From the NCBI GenBank assembly GCA_039819665.1, contig JBCBRM010000026.1, positions 55,395 through 119,394 of the forward strand: 64,000 nt of DNA, in the 5' to 3' direction. Of the stretch, positions 33,100 to 42,034 are shown in pieces. A program made the position numbers and the translations under genes. Source of the DNA: JAWPMV01 sp039819665 (GTDB taxonomy: Bacteria > Bacteroidota > Bacteroidia > J057). How positions within the stretch are numbered: the stretch's first letter is position 1; every line of letters begins with the position of its first letter. The notes under the pieces are model-generated. The model ran no database searches. It saw only the letters and a program-made list of their open reading frames with translations, and was not told where the DNA came from.

Positions 33100-34590
33100 T
33101 TATCTCGTCGAATAATTCGGTGCCTCTTTGATGATCTGAACATCATGCGGATGGCTTTCTCTCAAACCGGCATTAGTGATACGGGTAAATTGTTTTGTCT
33201 GTAAACTTTCGATATCCCCCGCTCCACAATATCCCATTCCCGCTCTCAATCCTCCTACCATTTGGTAGATCACCTCACCCACTTTTCCTTTAAACGGAAC
33301 ACGGCCTACAATCCCTTCAGGAACAAGTTTTTTGATATCTTCTTCTACATCCTGAAAGTAGCGGTCTTTACTTCCTTCTTTCATCGCTTCAATCGATCCC
33401 ATGCCACGATAGGTTTTGAATTTCCTTCCTTCATAAAGGACGGTTTCACCCGGACTTTCATCTGTACCTGCAAATAGTCCACCAGCCATGATGCTAGATG
33501 CTCCCGCAACCAGGGCTTTTACCATATCTCCTGAGTACTTGATTCCTCCATCAGCAACTACAGGAACTCCTGCAGGTGCCGCTGCTTTCACCGCTTCTAA
33601 AACTGCGGATAATTGAGGTACACCTACTCCGGCAATCACACGAGTCGTACAAATACTTCCCGGGCCTACGCCTACTTTCACAGCATCTACTCCTGCATCA
33701 ATCAAAGCCTGAGCTCCTCCCTGTGTCGCAACATTTCCTCCAATGATCTGAAGATCAGGGAAAGTTCTTCGGATATCTGCAATGGTGTCCAGTACTCCTT
33801 TTGAATGGCCGTGTGCTGTGTCTACTGTAATCACATCAACTCCCGCCTTCTCAAGGGCTTCTATGCGATCATATGTCCCATGAGATACTCCGACTGCTGC
33901 TCCTACCCTAAGGCGCCCCAAATGGTCTTTACAGGCATTAGGGAAGTTTTGCTTTTTGATGATATCCCGGTAGGTAATCAGTCCGATAAGCTGACCTTGC
34001 TTATCTACAACAGGTAGTTTTTCAACTTTATTTCTTCTGATTATCTCCTCAGCAAGTTCGAGAGTAGTTCCTTCCGGAGCAGTGATGAGATTTTCTGAAG
34101 TCATAAGTTCGCTAACCTTGCGATCATCGATCTGTTTGAATCGCAGATCTCGATTGGTCAGAATGCCGACCAGCATATTGTTGTCATCCACAATCGGAAT
34201 TCCACCGATCTTGTGCTCGGCCATCAATCGAGAGGCTTCAAAAATCGTATTATCTACTTTCAGTGTGATGGGATCCACAATCATTCCACTTTCAGATCGT
34301 TTCACTTTTCTGACCTGTTCCGCTTGCTGTTCGATCGACATATTTTTATGGATGATTCCAATCCCTCCATTGGCTGCCATGGCAATAGCCATTCGATGTT
34401 CGGTAACTGTATCCATAGCTGCACTGACAATAGGCAGGTTCAAACGGATCTCACGGGTTAGCCAGGAAGAGGTATTTACGTCGCGGGGAAGTACTTCAGA
34501 AAAGGCTGGAAGGAGCAATACATCGTCGTAAGTCAATCCTTCAAAGGCGATCTTAGACGTAGCTAGAGAGAGTTCGGTATTTTCAAGCAT
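33100..34590 (-). CDS. guaB: IMP dehydrogenase
   Basis: The 496-aa enzyme oxidises IMP to XMP, the rate-limiting step of GMP synthesis. The catalytic loop with its Cys is in GVGPGSICTTRVIAGVGVPQ. The N-terminal TIM-barrel opening is LTYDDVLLLPAFSEVLP, two CBS domains lie at about residues 100-215 (for example IGGIPIVDDNNMLVGILTNR), and the flap is near YRGMGSIEAM. Length and motif order are typical. The gene starts three bases after a perfect hairpin in its leader and ends at an intrinsic terminator. Confidence 0.98.
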   Translation of the reverse strand: MLENTELSLATSKIAFEGLTYDDVLLLPAFSEVLPRDVNTSSWLTREIRLNLPIVSAAMDTVTEHRMAIAMAANGGIGIIHKNMSIEQQAEQVRKVKRSESGMIVDPITLKVDNTIFEASRLMAEHKIGGIPIVDDNNMLVGILTNRDLRFKQIDDRKVSELMTSENLITAPEGTTLELAEEIIRRNKVEKLPVVDKQGQLIGLITYRDIIKKQNFPNACKDHLGRLRVGAAVGVSHGTYDRIEALEKAGVDVITVDTAHGHSKGVLDTIADIRRTFPDLQIIGGNVATQGGAQALIDAGVDAVKVGVGPGSICTTRVIAGVGVPQLSAVLEAVKAAAPAGVPVVADGGIKYSGDMVKALVAGASSIMAGGLFAGTDESPGETVLYEGRKFKTYRGMGSIEAMKEGSKDRYFQDVEEDIKKLVPEGIVGRVPFKGKVGEVIYQMVGGLRAGMGYCGAGDIESLQTKQFTRITNAGLRESHPHDVQIIKEAPNYSTR

Positions 34591-34592
34591 AA

Positions 34593-34618
34593 GGCAAATA
34601 TCGTTTTGGATATTTGCC
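34593..34618 (-). promoter_or_regulatory. Perfect hairpin directly before the guaB start codon
   Basis: GGCAAATATC (34593-34602) and GATATTTGCC (34609-34618) form a perfect 10-bp stem with a 6-base loop (GTTTTG). In the guaB transcript it would end two bases before the ATG at 34590, where it could hide the ribosome entry site. It could equally be a protein operator, since such symmetric sites bind dimers. Confidence 0.55.
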
Positions 34619-34656
34619 GGGTAAATTTACACAGAAAAAGTCTATTGGCGAAAAAA

Positions 34657-35679
34657 TCAGAATTTTTCTCCTTCATCTATTTTGGGGGACCTGGAAATCA
34701 AGGGAATAAGAATTGCCAGCGCAATCAGGCCATATCCAACTGAAAAAATCCAGGTTACTCCATTGGAAAGAGCTCCAATATTTAGTCCCGCTTTCTCCGT
34801 AAGACCGAAAGCCAGAAAGAGCTGTACAACAATAAAATGCGTAGACCCCATTCCTCCAGGGACCGGTAAGGCCCAACCTATTCCCCCAATAAACAGAATA
34901 AGGATAGCAAAGTAAAGCCCTAACTCCCGAGTATCCGGCAGGGAAAGAATGAAGAAGTAATTCATCAGGATGAGTAGGCCCCAGATCAAGATAGTGTAAA
35001 CGATAAATAACCAGGGCTTTTTCAGCTGAAATATGCTTTTGGCTGCATTCAACATATTTAAGGCAAAGACCTTGACTTTTCCAATCAAGCCATCTCCATC
35101 TGTCTTTTTTGAGCTTAAGAACCAGATTCCAGCAATCCCTATTAGAATCAATCCAACTAGCCCTCCAATAAGGATATTACTATCAATTCCTCCGAACTTC
35201 TCTGAAAGACTCTCAAATATTTTTGAAAACAGGCTACCCAGGCGTTCTATTTCGAATAAAAAGATTAATCCCAATCCTCCAAATAAAACCAAGGCATCTA
35301 TCACCCTTTCCGTTACCACGGTTCCTAATCCGGAAGCAACTGGTACTTTATCCGTCCGATACAAAATCGTACAACGAACAATCTCGCCAATTTTAGGTGT
35401 TACACTATTCACCAAATACAAAACCAGTACAGAAAGGAGGGTATGTTTCTTTTTAGGATGAAAGCCAGAACTTTCTAGCATCATTTGCCACCTCAGAGTT
35501 CTGGCGACAAAAACCCCAAATAGCGTCAAACCGGACATGAACACCCAAAATACATCCGCTTTACTAAGATCATTGGACAGCTCTTCCCAACTGGTATCCT
35601 GATAAACATAGTACAAGAGACCTCCTGCAAGTGCAATTCCGATTACAAACTGGAGAATGGTTTTTAGCTGATTGCTCAT
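34657..35679 (-). CDS. Flippase-like membrane protein (LPG synthase TM / UPF0104 family)
   Basis: The 340-aa protein has about eight membrane helices spread along its length, starting with LQFVIGIALAGGLLYYVYQ, and the family signature WALPVPGGMGSTHFIVVQLF near residue 270. UPF0104/AglD-like proteins carry lysylphosphatidylglycerol-synthase-type transmembrane domains and move or modify glycolipids. A RTLRWQMMLESSGF segment in the second loop also fits. No synthase domain is fused, so it is the transmembrane part only. Lies upstream of guaB on the same strand but separated by 66 bases that hold the guaB leader hairpin. Confidence 0.87.
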   Translation of the reverse strand: MSNQLKTILQFVIGIALAGGLLYYVYQDTSWEELSNDLSKADVFWVFMSGLTLFGVFVARTLRWQMMLESSGFHPKKKHTLLSVLVLYLVNSVTPKIGEIVRCTILYRTDKVPVASGLGTVVTERVIDALVLFGGLGLIFLFEIERLGSLFSKIFESLSEKFGGIDSNILIGGLVGLILIGIAGIWFLSSKKTDGDGLIGKVKVFALNMLNAAKSIFQLKKPWLFIVYTILIWGLLILMNYFFILSLPDTRELGLYFAILILFIGGIGWALPVPGGMGSTHFIVVQLFLAFGLTEKAGLNIGALSNGVTWIFSVGYGLIALAILIPLISRSPKIDEGEKF

Positions 35680-35783
35680 AGACGCTTACTACAAGGACTG
35701 GAGTCCTTTCCAAACAAAATTGAGCGAATCTACGAAGGGGATATGCAGCTTGCAAAAGGATTCAGGGAAATTATAACATTTCC

Positions 35784-37895
35784 CTAATTGGAGGCGATCA
35801 TCCGCTTTTGGGTTTTAGCCTTCTTTTCTTGAGGAACGACGCGATGAGGGACTTCTAATGCGTCATAAATAACCTGCTGTACGCGTTGGCGAATTCTCAA
35901 CTCATTGATCTTAAAATTCTTCTCACTCGGGTGTACGCGATTGGAAAGGAAAATGAACACCAGATCATTTTCAGGATCTACCCAGAAAGCCGTACCCGTA
36001 AACCCAGTATGCCCATAAGTAGAATATGGAGCACTTTCCGCGACGATATAGCGATGGGTACGAGGGGGCATATCAAAACCGTAGCCTCTATGGCCCCTTT
36101 GGCGAGAGGTGAATAGATCCACCGTTTCCTCCGAAAGGTATCGCTTCCCACCATATTGCCCTTTATTTAGGAGCATTTGTCCCAAAATAGCCAGGTCATT
36201 GGCATTGGAGAATAGGCCAGCATTTCCTGAGATGCCTCCCATCAATGCTGCAGTGGGATCATGTACCGTTCCGCAAAGAAGCTGTCCTCTCCATCTGTCT
36301 GTCGATGTAGGGACCAATTTATCACGTGAGAAAATCTCTAACGGATTGTAGCCCATGGTTTGCATACCTAGCTCCTGGTAGAAGTTTTCATGTACATAAT
36401 CGCTGATGGTTTGCTGATTGACTGAGTCGATCACTCTTTGCATCAACACCATATTCACACAACTATACTCATAGGAATTTGAATCCCTGCGTACCCGCAG
36501 TCCTTTGGCAGTATTCCAAAGGGAATCAAGGTAGTTTTCCTTCAAATAAAGTCCGCTGGCAACTGGTACCGAATATTCCTGATTGGAGGTATTGCTGTAT
36601 AGATTTCCGTAAACTTTTCGCTGGTAAGGCAAAATCGGAAGCGTCGCTTGTAAGCCAGACGTATGTGTCAGGAGTTCTTTGAGTTTTACATCAAAGACCT
36701 TGCTCTTCATTCTTGTTTTAGGAGGCATCACCCACCTTCCCACTAGATAAAGTGAGTCTTCGAAATTGAGGGTATCGATTTGTGGAAGGTTAAGAATAGA
36801 GGTGTCTTTTTTCACCGAGTCCAAAAAGGCCAGGTAATCTATTTTCGGAATGGTATCATAAACCTTTCTTATTCCAGGAGTATAAGTTGGATCATTAAAG
36901 TAGGTTGCCAGACTTTCATCCAAATTGATCTTTTCCTCTTCCATCAGCTTCATCGTAGCCAGGGTAGTCGAAGCTACTTTCGTGATAGAAGCCAGATCGT
37001 AGATATCACTTTTTCTAACGGGCTTTTTTCGAGAGTAGGTATGGTAGCCGAAAGCCTCATGGTAGATGACTTGTCCTTCTTTGGCAACCAGTACCTGCGC
37101 TCCCGGCATCGCAAAGTTGTCAATCCCCTCCTGAATAATTCGACTGATTTTAGCCAGACTATCTGAGCTTATCCCAACATATTCGGGGAAAGTATATCCC
37201 AGGCGCTGAGATTCAGTATTGAAACGATCCTTCAGCCCAAGGTCTACCATCATATCTTCAGGAACATCACCAATAAGAGGAAGACCTCCAAACAATGCCT
37301 GAGCCGAAATTTCCTGACTGATCAGGCTATTGTTATGAGCTTGTAGAATACTTGGAAACTGAATATAAGGCTTGATGGCATCGTAGTCGCCAAAATTGAC
37401 GATCACTACTCGTGTCAGCTTTTTTATGTCTAATAGGAATTTCTTGACATTTTGAGGAGTCTCAGCAGGATTATTGAGGGCAATTACTACCGTATTGTAA
37501 ATACCATAATCCATAGTATTCAACTTTTCCACAAGACTTGTATGCTCTGAAGAGAATGAACTGTAATAATTCAGGTATTCTTCAAACCTTGGGAGCTCCT
37601 CTCCAAGCGTCAATACATGAAAACGATGGCTCTTCAATTCGCGAAAAGGAATAAGCTCCTCCTTATTCTGAAGAAGTATCATCGAAGCCTTGGTAGCTTC
37701 TCTGTCTGATACCCTGACGATGGGGATGCCCCAAAGTAAACTGTCCTGTAAAGTATCCGCCCAAACCGTAAACTCAAACTGAGCTTTATAGGATAAATTA
37801 TTGAAGGAATATCTGCATGCACTGACTATAGTAATCATAGTCAGCATGGCTATTAGGCCCCATGCATATATGCCTTTTAATTTACCGTTCATCAC
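35784..37895 (-). CDS. GH3-C-terminal remnant fused to a class C beta-lactamase-type serine hydrolase
   Basis: The 703-aa protein has an N-terminal membrane anchor (about residues 10-28). Residues about 45-230 resemble the C-terminal part of a glycoside hydrolase family 3 protein (for example ASMILLQNKEELIPFRELKS, then HRFHVLTLGEELPRFEEYL) without the catalytic GH3 barrel. The rest is an S12 serine hydrolase: nucleophile in SITKVASTTLATMKLM, a Tyr motif written YEYSCVNMVL (third residue Cys rather than Asn) and the HTG box in YGHTGFTGTAFWVDPE. Bacteroidota GH3-beta-lactamase fusions exist; here the catalytic GH3 domain is lost. The gene lies between the flippase-like gene and a 390-base gap. 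Confidence 0.85.
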   Translation of the reverse strand: MMNGKLKGIYAWGLIAMLTMITIVSACRYSFNNLSYKAQFEFTVWADTLQDSLLWGIPIVRVSDREATKASMILLQNKEELIPFRELKSHRFHVLTLGEELPRFEEYLNYYSSFSSEHTSLVEKLNTMDYGIYNTVVIALNNPAETPQNVKKFLLDIKKLTRVVIVNFGDYDAIKPYIQFPSILQAHNNSLISQEISAQALFGGLPLIGDVPEDMMVDLGLKDRFNTESQRLGYTFPEYVGISSDSLAKISRIIQEGIDNFAMPGAQVLVAKEGQVIYHEAFGYHTYSRKKPVRKSDIYDLASITKVASTTLATMKLMEEEKINLDESLATYFNDPTYTPGIRKVYDTIPKIDYLAFLDSVKKDTSILNLPQIDTLNFEDSLYLVGRWVMPPKTRMKSKVFDVKLKELLTHTSGLQATLPILPYQRKVYGNLYSNTSNQEYSVPVASGLYLKENYLDSLWNTAKGLRVRRDSNSYEYSCVNMVLMQRVIDSVNQQTISDYVHENFYQELGMQTMGYNPLEIFSRDKLVPTSTDRWRGQLLCGTVHDPTAALMGGISGNAGLFSNANDLAILGQMLLNKGQYGGKRYLSEETVDLFTSRQRGHRGYGFDMPPRTHRYIVAESAPYSTYGHTGFTGTAFWVDPENDLVFIFLSNRVHPSEKNFKINELRIRQRVQQVIYDALEVPHRVVPQEKKAKTQKRMIASN

Positions 37896-38223
37896 CTTCT
37901 AAATTCGGCTTAGGTTTTTGAGTTTTTTTCCCTTTTATGACGTTGGATATATCCAATATCAACAAATAAATTGCCATATGACAGGGACCATTCGCGAAGC
38001 GGTTTTTTATCAAAAAGAGGCCCAAATCAATAGGATATAAACCCCTGACAAACAGCCATTTAAACCACTAATGATTTAATACGAAAACTAAAACAAATAA
38101 GACTTCATACGCCAATTTTATCAAGATATGAATGCAGCTTTACTGTTCTTGTAGAAATTATTACGGTTCAGCATAATTGATCGCAAATCGAGGATGAAAA
38201 ATCGCGATTTCGTAGAAAGGCAT
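37896..38223. other. AT-rich 390-base gap without a gene
   Basis: No supported gene is seen on either strand between the beta-lactamase-type gene and the T9SS gene terminator. Notable items are a perfect 14-base palindrome (TTGGATATATCCAA, 37943-37956), about 48 bases ahead of the beta-lactamase-type start on its upstream side, and GC-rich inverted bits (TTCGCGAA near 37991, ATCGCGAT near 38203). A regulator site or small RNA cannot be excluded from sequence alone. Confidence 0.5.
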
Positions 38224-38263
38224 AAAAAAACTGCCAGCTGTTTAGAAATTGGACAACTGGCAG
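38224..38263 (-). terminator. Intrinsic terminator of the T9SS repeat protein gene
   Basis: On the minus strand CTGCCAGTTGT (complement of 38253-38263) and ACAGCTGGCAG (complement of 38231-38241) form an 11-bp stem with one mismatch, followed by seven U (A7 at 38224-38230). It lies just past the T9SS gene stop at 38286. Confidence 0.83.
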
Positions 38264-38285
38264 GCATGTTATATTTTTTCACAAA

Positions 38286-40655
38286 CTAGCGCTCTTGCTG
38301 GCGGAAGAGGTTATAGGAACTTCTTTCTCCACTGGAAACATCCAGGAAATTCACATGATAGAGACCTCTTGGGAGATAGCTTATATCAAGGGTCTTGAGA
38401 GGATCCTCTGAGAAGTCCATGACTGCCTGATAAACACTCGCTCCACGTGAATCAATGATACTCACTTCAAACTTCCCTGGATCCAGAAATTGAGGTTCAA
38501 AGCTTAGCTCTCCAAAGGTGGGATTGGGGAAGATCTTAAACTCAGGAGTAATGGTTACTTCATTTTCAACCAGGATTACTCGAGAGTAAAAGAAGGTATT
38601 ATTGATATTGGTGAATTTGATTCGATAGTAATTTTTTCCAGGTCTGGGCTCTACATCGACATATACATAGGTCACTGGACTTCGGGCCGACGTTAACTCT
38701 TTCCGTGTATAGATCACATTATACAAAATCCCATCTATACTTCTTTCCACAGAATAAACTCCATCTCTAACTGCTTCAGAGAGAATCCAGAGTAATACGT
38801 TTCTAGGACCTGGTTTCTCGGAAAGATCAAACTTGATGAAAAACACAGCTGAAACTACATTAGTAGGAGTTGCAGGGCTACTGATGTCCGCACAAATACT
38901 AGCGGTATCAATCTGGTCCGTTATTTTATTTAATGAGTCTTGTCCCAAATCGATGCTGGTGAGATCTACAAAGTCAGGACTATTGGGGTCAGGATTGTAT
39001 ACCAGAGAATGAATCCTGTATCTCGCGGAAGAATTCACTGTAAAGATGGGCGTATTTCCGATTGCCTCGATGATCATGCTGTCGCCTGAAGTCAGGATGT
39101 ACCTGAAGTTATATCCAGAAGGGACAGTAGGGGAGGCGAGTATATTAGCTTGTACATCTATGGGGCCGGTTCTTAGAGAATCCGTTTCTAAAGCCATGGC
39201 CAACACACCGGCATCTGCTTTACAGGAATCAATATCTACAATCGCTCCCGCAAAATCTAAATCTGCACAAAGCCTGTCTGCTGTTATTTGCGCTTCAATA
39301 TCTCCAATTTTAGCTGTACCAAGCTGATAAAAACTCAGGTCAAGAAAATTTACCCCTCCCGGAACCGAGTCATAAACTAAGGTATGAATGCCATACTCTG
39401 CAGCTTCTGTAACCGTAAACTCAGGAGTATCTGAAACATCTACATAAAGAGCATTGCTACCACGGCTCAACAAGTACTTTACATCATAACCTGGTGGAAC
39501 AGATGGAGGGACCGTATGTGATGTTGTCAAAGTTGCTTGTCCTCCATTGATGGTAGAAGCGCTTGGGATATCCAATGCACCCGCATTGGCACCACAATCC
39601 TGAACATAAAACTGGATGCCGCTGGTATCAATATCAGCGCAAACTCCTTGTATTTGTATAGCATCCTGAATCTCAATTATACTCGTTTGGCCAATGATGA
39701 TAAAGGAATCGTCAAAGTAATCATAGGTTCCCGGCATCCCCAGATAAACCATAGAATAGATTCCATAATCTCCTCCACTATTAACCTCAAAGTTTAGGCT
39801 ATCCGAAACTTCGAGGATAATTCCACTAGGTTCACTGGTGAGAAAATATCTTTTCGTGTATCCAGCTGCTACGTAAGCAGTATCTTCAATGGTGATGGTC
39901 AGATTTGCCTCGCCATTGATAATGTTTAGAGTATCGGAGGCTAGAGACAAGCTATCAGCACTCGAAATACAGTATTCACTTAGTACAAAATTGATGGTAT
40001 TTCTAAAAATATCCCATCCAACATCTGAACTCAGGGTTGTTGCGTTTTCCCTCAGATAGTAACCAATCCGCATAGCCGGAGCGCGAAAGTTTATCATTTC
40101 ATCTTTGTAGTCGTAGACAAAGATGGCTACCTGATTTGTACTTCCTGAATTACTTACTTCTGCAATCTTTAACGCATCAGCAGATGGATTACCCCACATA
40201 AAGCTGGTCAAAGTTGAAGAGACTGCTATAGTATTATTGTAAACACCTGCAATGGGATGATCAGGCTCAAGAATATCAATTTGTTCGCGGCCGGAACGAA
40301 TTCCATAATCTACTCCTGCAGTAGGACCGGTCATCTTCATATCGTCGAAAAGAAATGCTTCGCTAACTATAATGGGAATTTTCACATCTCTGAATGCAAT
40401 CCCAATAAGACTAGCTGTCACTGAAGGTGAGATGAAAGCAAATGTCTTTCCATCAGCTTCTTCCGGCTGAATCGGAGTTGCGTCTACTCCTCGAACCATC
40501 ACGTTTAGCCCCATACTTTCCAAAGTATCGAGTAATTGACGATCTGAGCTCAACATGTTTACCGAGTCAGGCCCAGTAAGAAAGAGTAGATCCTGAGATC
40601 TTGAAAAATTAAAACAAGTAATCAGACACAGAAAAAGCGTAAAAGTTCTAATCAT
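38286..40655 (-). CDS. T9SS-sorted surface protein with three internal repeats
   Basis: The 789-aa protein has a signal peptide (about residues 1-20) and an N-terminal ThuA-like or SLH-type region (about 22-225, for example DLLFLTGPDSVNMLSSDRQL). Three related repeats follow (about 235-345, 350-460, 465-590). Each has the pattern PPGYxxxYxLTSG, then a FTVxxxxxYGIHTLVYD or RIHSLVYN motif and ends CADI or CADL. The last 80 residues form a type A T9SS sorting domain (KIFPNPTFGELSF, then LDISYLPRGLYHVNF). It is therefore exported across the outer membrane. The repeat is of the kind seen in Saprospiraceae surface proteins. Confidence 0.88.
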   Translation of the reverse strand: MIRTFTLFLCLITCFNFSRSQDLLFLTGPDSVNMLSSDRQLLDTLESMGLNVMVRGVDATPIQPEEADGKTFAFISPSVTASLIGIAFRDVKIPIIVSEAFLFDDMKMTGPTAGVDYGIRSGREQIDILEPDHPIAGVYNNTIAVSSTLTSFMWGNPSADALKIAEVSNSGSTNQVAIFVYDYKDEMINFRAPAMRIGYYLRENATTLSSDVGWDIFRNTINFVLSEYCISSADSLSLASDTLNIINGEANLTITIEDTAYVAAGYTKRYFLTSEPSGIILEVSDSLNFEVNSGGDYGIYSMVYLGMPGTYDYFDDSFIIIGQTSIIEIQDAIQIQGVCADIDTSGIQFYVQDCGANAGALDIPSASTINGGQATLTTSHTVPPSVPPGYDVKYLLSRGSNALYVDVSDTPEFTVTEAAEYGIHTLVYDSVPGGVNFLDLSFYQLGTAKIGDIEAQITADRLCADLDFAGAIVDIDSCKADAGVLAMALETDSLRTGPIDVQANILASPTVPSGYNFRYILTSGDSMIIEAIGNTPIFTVNSSARYRIHSLVYNPDPNSPDFVDLTSIDLGQDSLNKITDQIDTASICADISSPATPTNVVSAVFFIKFDLSEKPGPRNVLLWILSEAVRDGVYSVERSIDGILYNVIYTRKELTSARSPVTYVYVDVEPRPGKNYYRIKFTNINNTFFYSRVILVENEVTITPEFKIFPNPTFGELSFEPQFLDPGKFEVSIIDSRGASVYQAVMDFSEDPLKTLDISYLPRGLYHVNFLDVSSGERSSYNLFRQQER

Positions 40656-40804
40656 ACCCCAAATATGATTTGCCTAATATAGCTGCTAGCATATAAATAT
40701 ACCCTGTAATATCTTATAACTTACAATAAACAGAAATTCTATAGCAAAAAACGCACCTCAGAGGTATTTATTCTCATATTAGTGGTTTTTTTATTCGCAA
40801 GTCC

Positions 40805-41545
40805 TCAATTTCTCGACCAGAACGACTTTGCAAGCGCCAAAACTTTTTGATCAGATTCTTTATAAATGGTATGTAGCCAATTTCCATCTCCTAAATCTTC
40901 TACAGCTGACAAAAGTTTGTCTCCCCAGGTAGACTCCGATCGAAAGTTTAAATCTATACTCTTCAAATTCTGTTCGCTCAGGACTTCGAAAGGCAATCCT
41001 TCGATAGCTATTTGGAAATAATAGGTATTGCTTAAATGCTGATTGGTATCTATGTCATGCCAGCGAAGGGGAAAACTCTGAGCCCCTTCCGAAGATTTGA
41101 TGGGAGGGATTTTGCCAGAAGCAACGTTCAAGGCGTTTTGACCACGAGGAAGTGAGGTCAGAGACTGCAACCAATCAGGAATGCGAATCATCCTGCGTGT
41201 TTCCAAGTCAAAAACCAGCCAGGTACTAGTGGCCTTTGCTATACAGACCTCATTTTCATCATACACTCGATAATCCCGATATACAAAAGAACGTTCCCCT
41301 CCCGAAGGCCAGGATTCGACATAATAATACTCCCGATGTTTGGGTAGCCTTTCGATCTCCAACTTCAATCTTGTCAGCACCCAACTAATTCCATCTTGTT
41401 GCAATCTGGAAACGGATGCTCCCAGAGATTCCGCGCTGTTCCAGGCAGCCTCCTGCATGTTGTTGATCAAAGCAGGTATACTCATGCGACTTTTGAAATC
41501 TATTTCGTGTGCCTTAACCTGGTTCTTCTCTCTGGTTACTTTCAT
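40805..41545 (-). CDS. Acyl-ACP thioesterase (FatA-like, double hotdog)
   Basis: The 246-aa protein has two hotdog-fold halves. The first begins EIDFKSRMSIPALINNMQEA and the second has RWHDIDTNQHLSNTYYFQIA, with the conserved Asn and His of plant-type acyl-ACP thioesterases. Such enzymes end fatty acid synthesis by releasing free acids from acyl carrier protein. The gene is last of a minus-strand run with a second, single-hotdog thioesterase (17-base gap) and a TPR protein gene. Confidence 0.88.
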   Translation of the reverse strand: MKVTREKNQVKAHEIDFKSRMSIPALINNMQEAAWNSAESLGASVSRLQQDGISWVLTRLKLEIERLPKHREYYYVESWPSGGERSFVYRDYRVYDENEVCIAKATSTWLVFDLETRRMIRIPDWLQSLTSLPRGQNALNVASGKIPPIKSSEGAQSFPLRWHDIDTNQHLSNTYYFQIAIEGLPFEVLSEQNLKSIDLNFRSESTWGDKLLSAVEDLGDGNWLHTIYKESDQKVLALAKSFWSRN

Positions 41546-41562
41546 AAAAGCTATTTGTTTAT

Positions 41563-42030
41563 TTAGGTCCTGGGCAATGAAAGGATATCGGCTTCAAATT
41601 GCTTTATAGATTCATGAAAGCTTTCAGGAAGCTTCACTTTCTTTCCTTTCACAAAATCAAAAAGTACCATTTTTGACTTTGCCTTCGCCACACTCTTCTG
41701 GTATTTTTGACTTACTATATTTGCCTCGAGGACATATTTGTAGCCCCCCATTTCAAACATGCGGGTTCCGATCAGCACCTCATCCGGAAATCCTACAGGA
41801 TATAAATATTGAATCTTTATTGCTGCAATGACTGGCCCAATTCCTTCCCCTTCTTTTTGATCGACTCTTTGGTAATATTTTCCCAAATAATCTATCCTGC
41901 CCATTTCCGCCCATTCGAGGTATTTGGTATTGCTCACATGTAAGGCCGGATCTATATCCCGCCAATTTACCACGCGTTTGGTGATCACAGGATAGTCTTT
42001 TAGCAGTTGAGGAAGGCTGGTTTCAGGCAT
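41563..42030 (-). CDS. Single-hotdog acyl-CoA thioesterase (4HBT-like)
   Basis: The 155-aa protein matches the YbgC/4HBT hotdog family: VNWRDIDPALHVSNTKYLEW supplies the active-site Asp and conserved His/Asn, and IQYLYPVGFPDEVLI and a late KMVLFDF strand follow. It should hydrolyse acyl-CoA or acyl-ACP thioesters. The gene lies four bases downstream of the TPR gene and 17 bases upstream of the double-hotdog thioesterase gene, so the three are likely co-transcribed. A role in fatty acid release or editing is plausible. Confidence 0.85.
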   Translation of the reverse strand: MPETSLPQLLKDYPVITKRVVNWRDIDPALHVSNTKYLEWAEMGRIDYLGKYYQRVDQKEGEGIGPVIAAIKIQYLYPVGFPDEVLIGTRMFEMGGYKYVLEANIVSQKYQKSVAKAKSKMVLFDFVKGKKVKLPESFHESIKQFEADILSLPRT

Positions 42031-42034
42031 CGGG

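Noticed and set aside
37943..37956. TTGGATATATCCAA palindrome as an origin-type or regulator box
   Set aside because: Only one copy is seen in the gap and no partner site or regulator gene is near; noted in the gap entry only.
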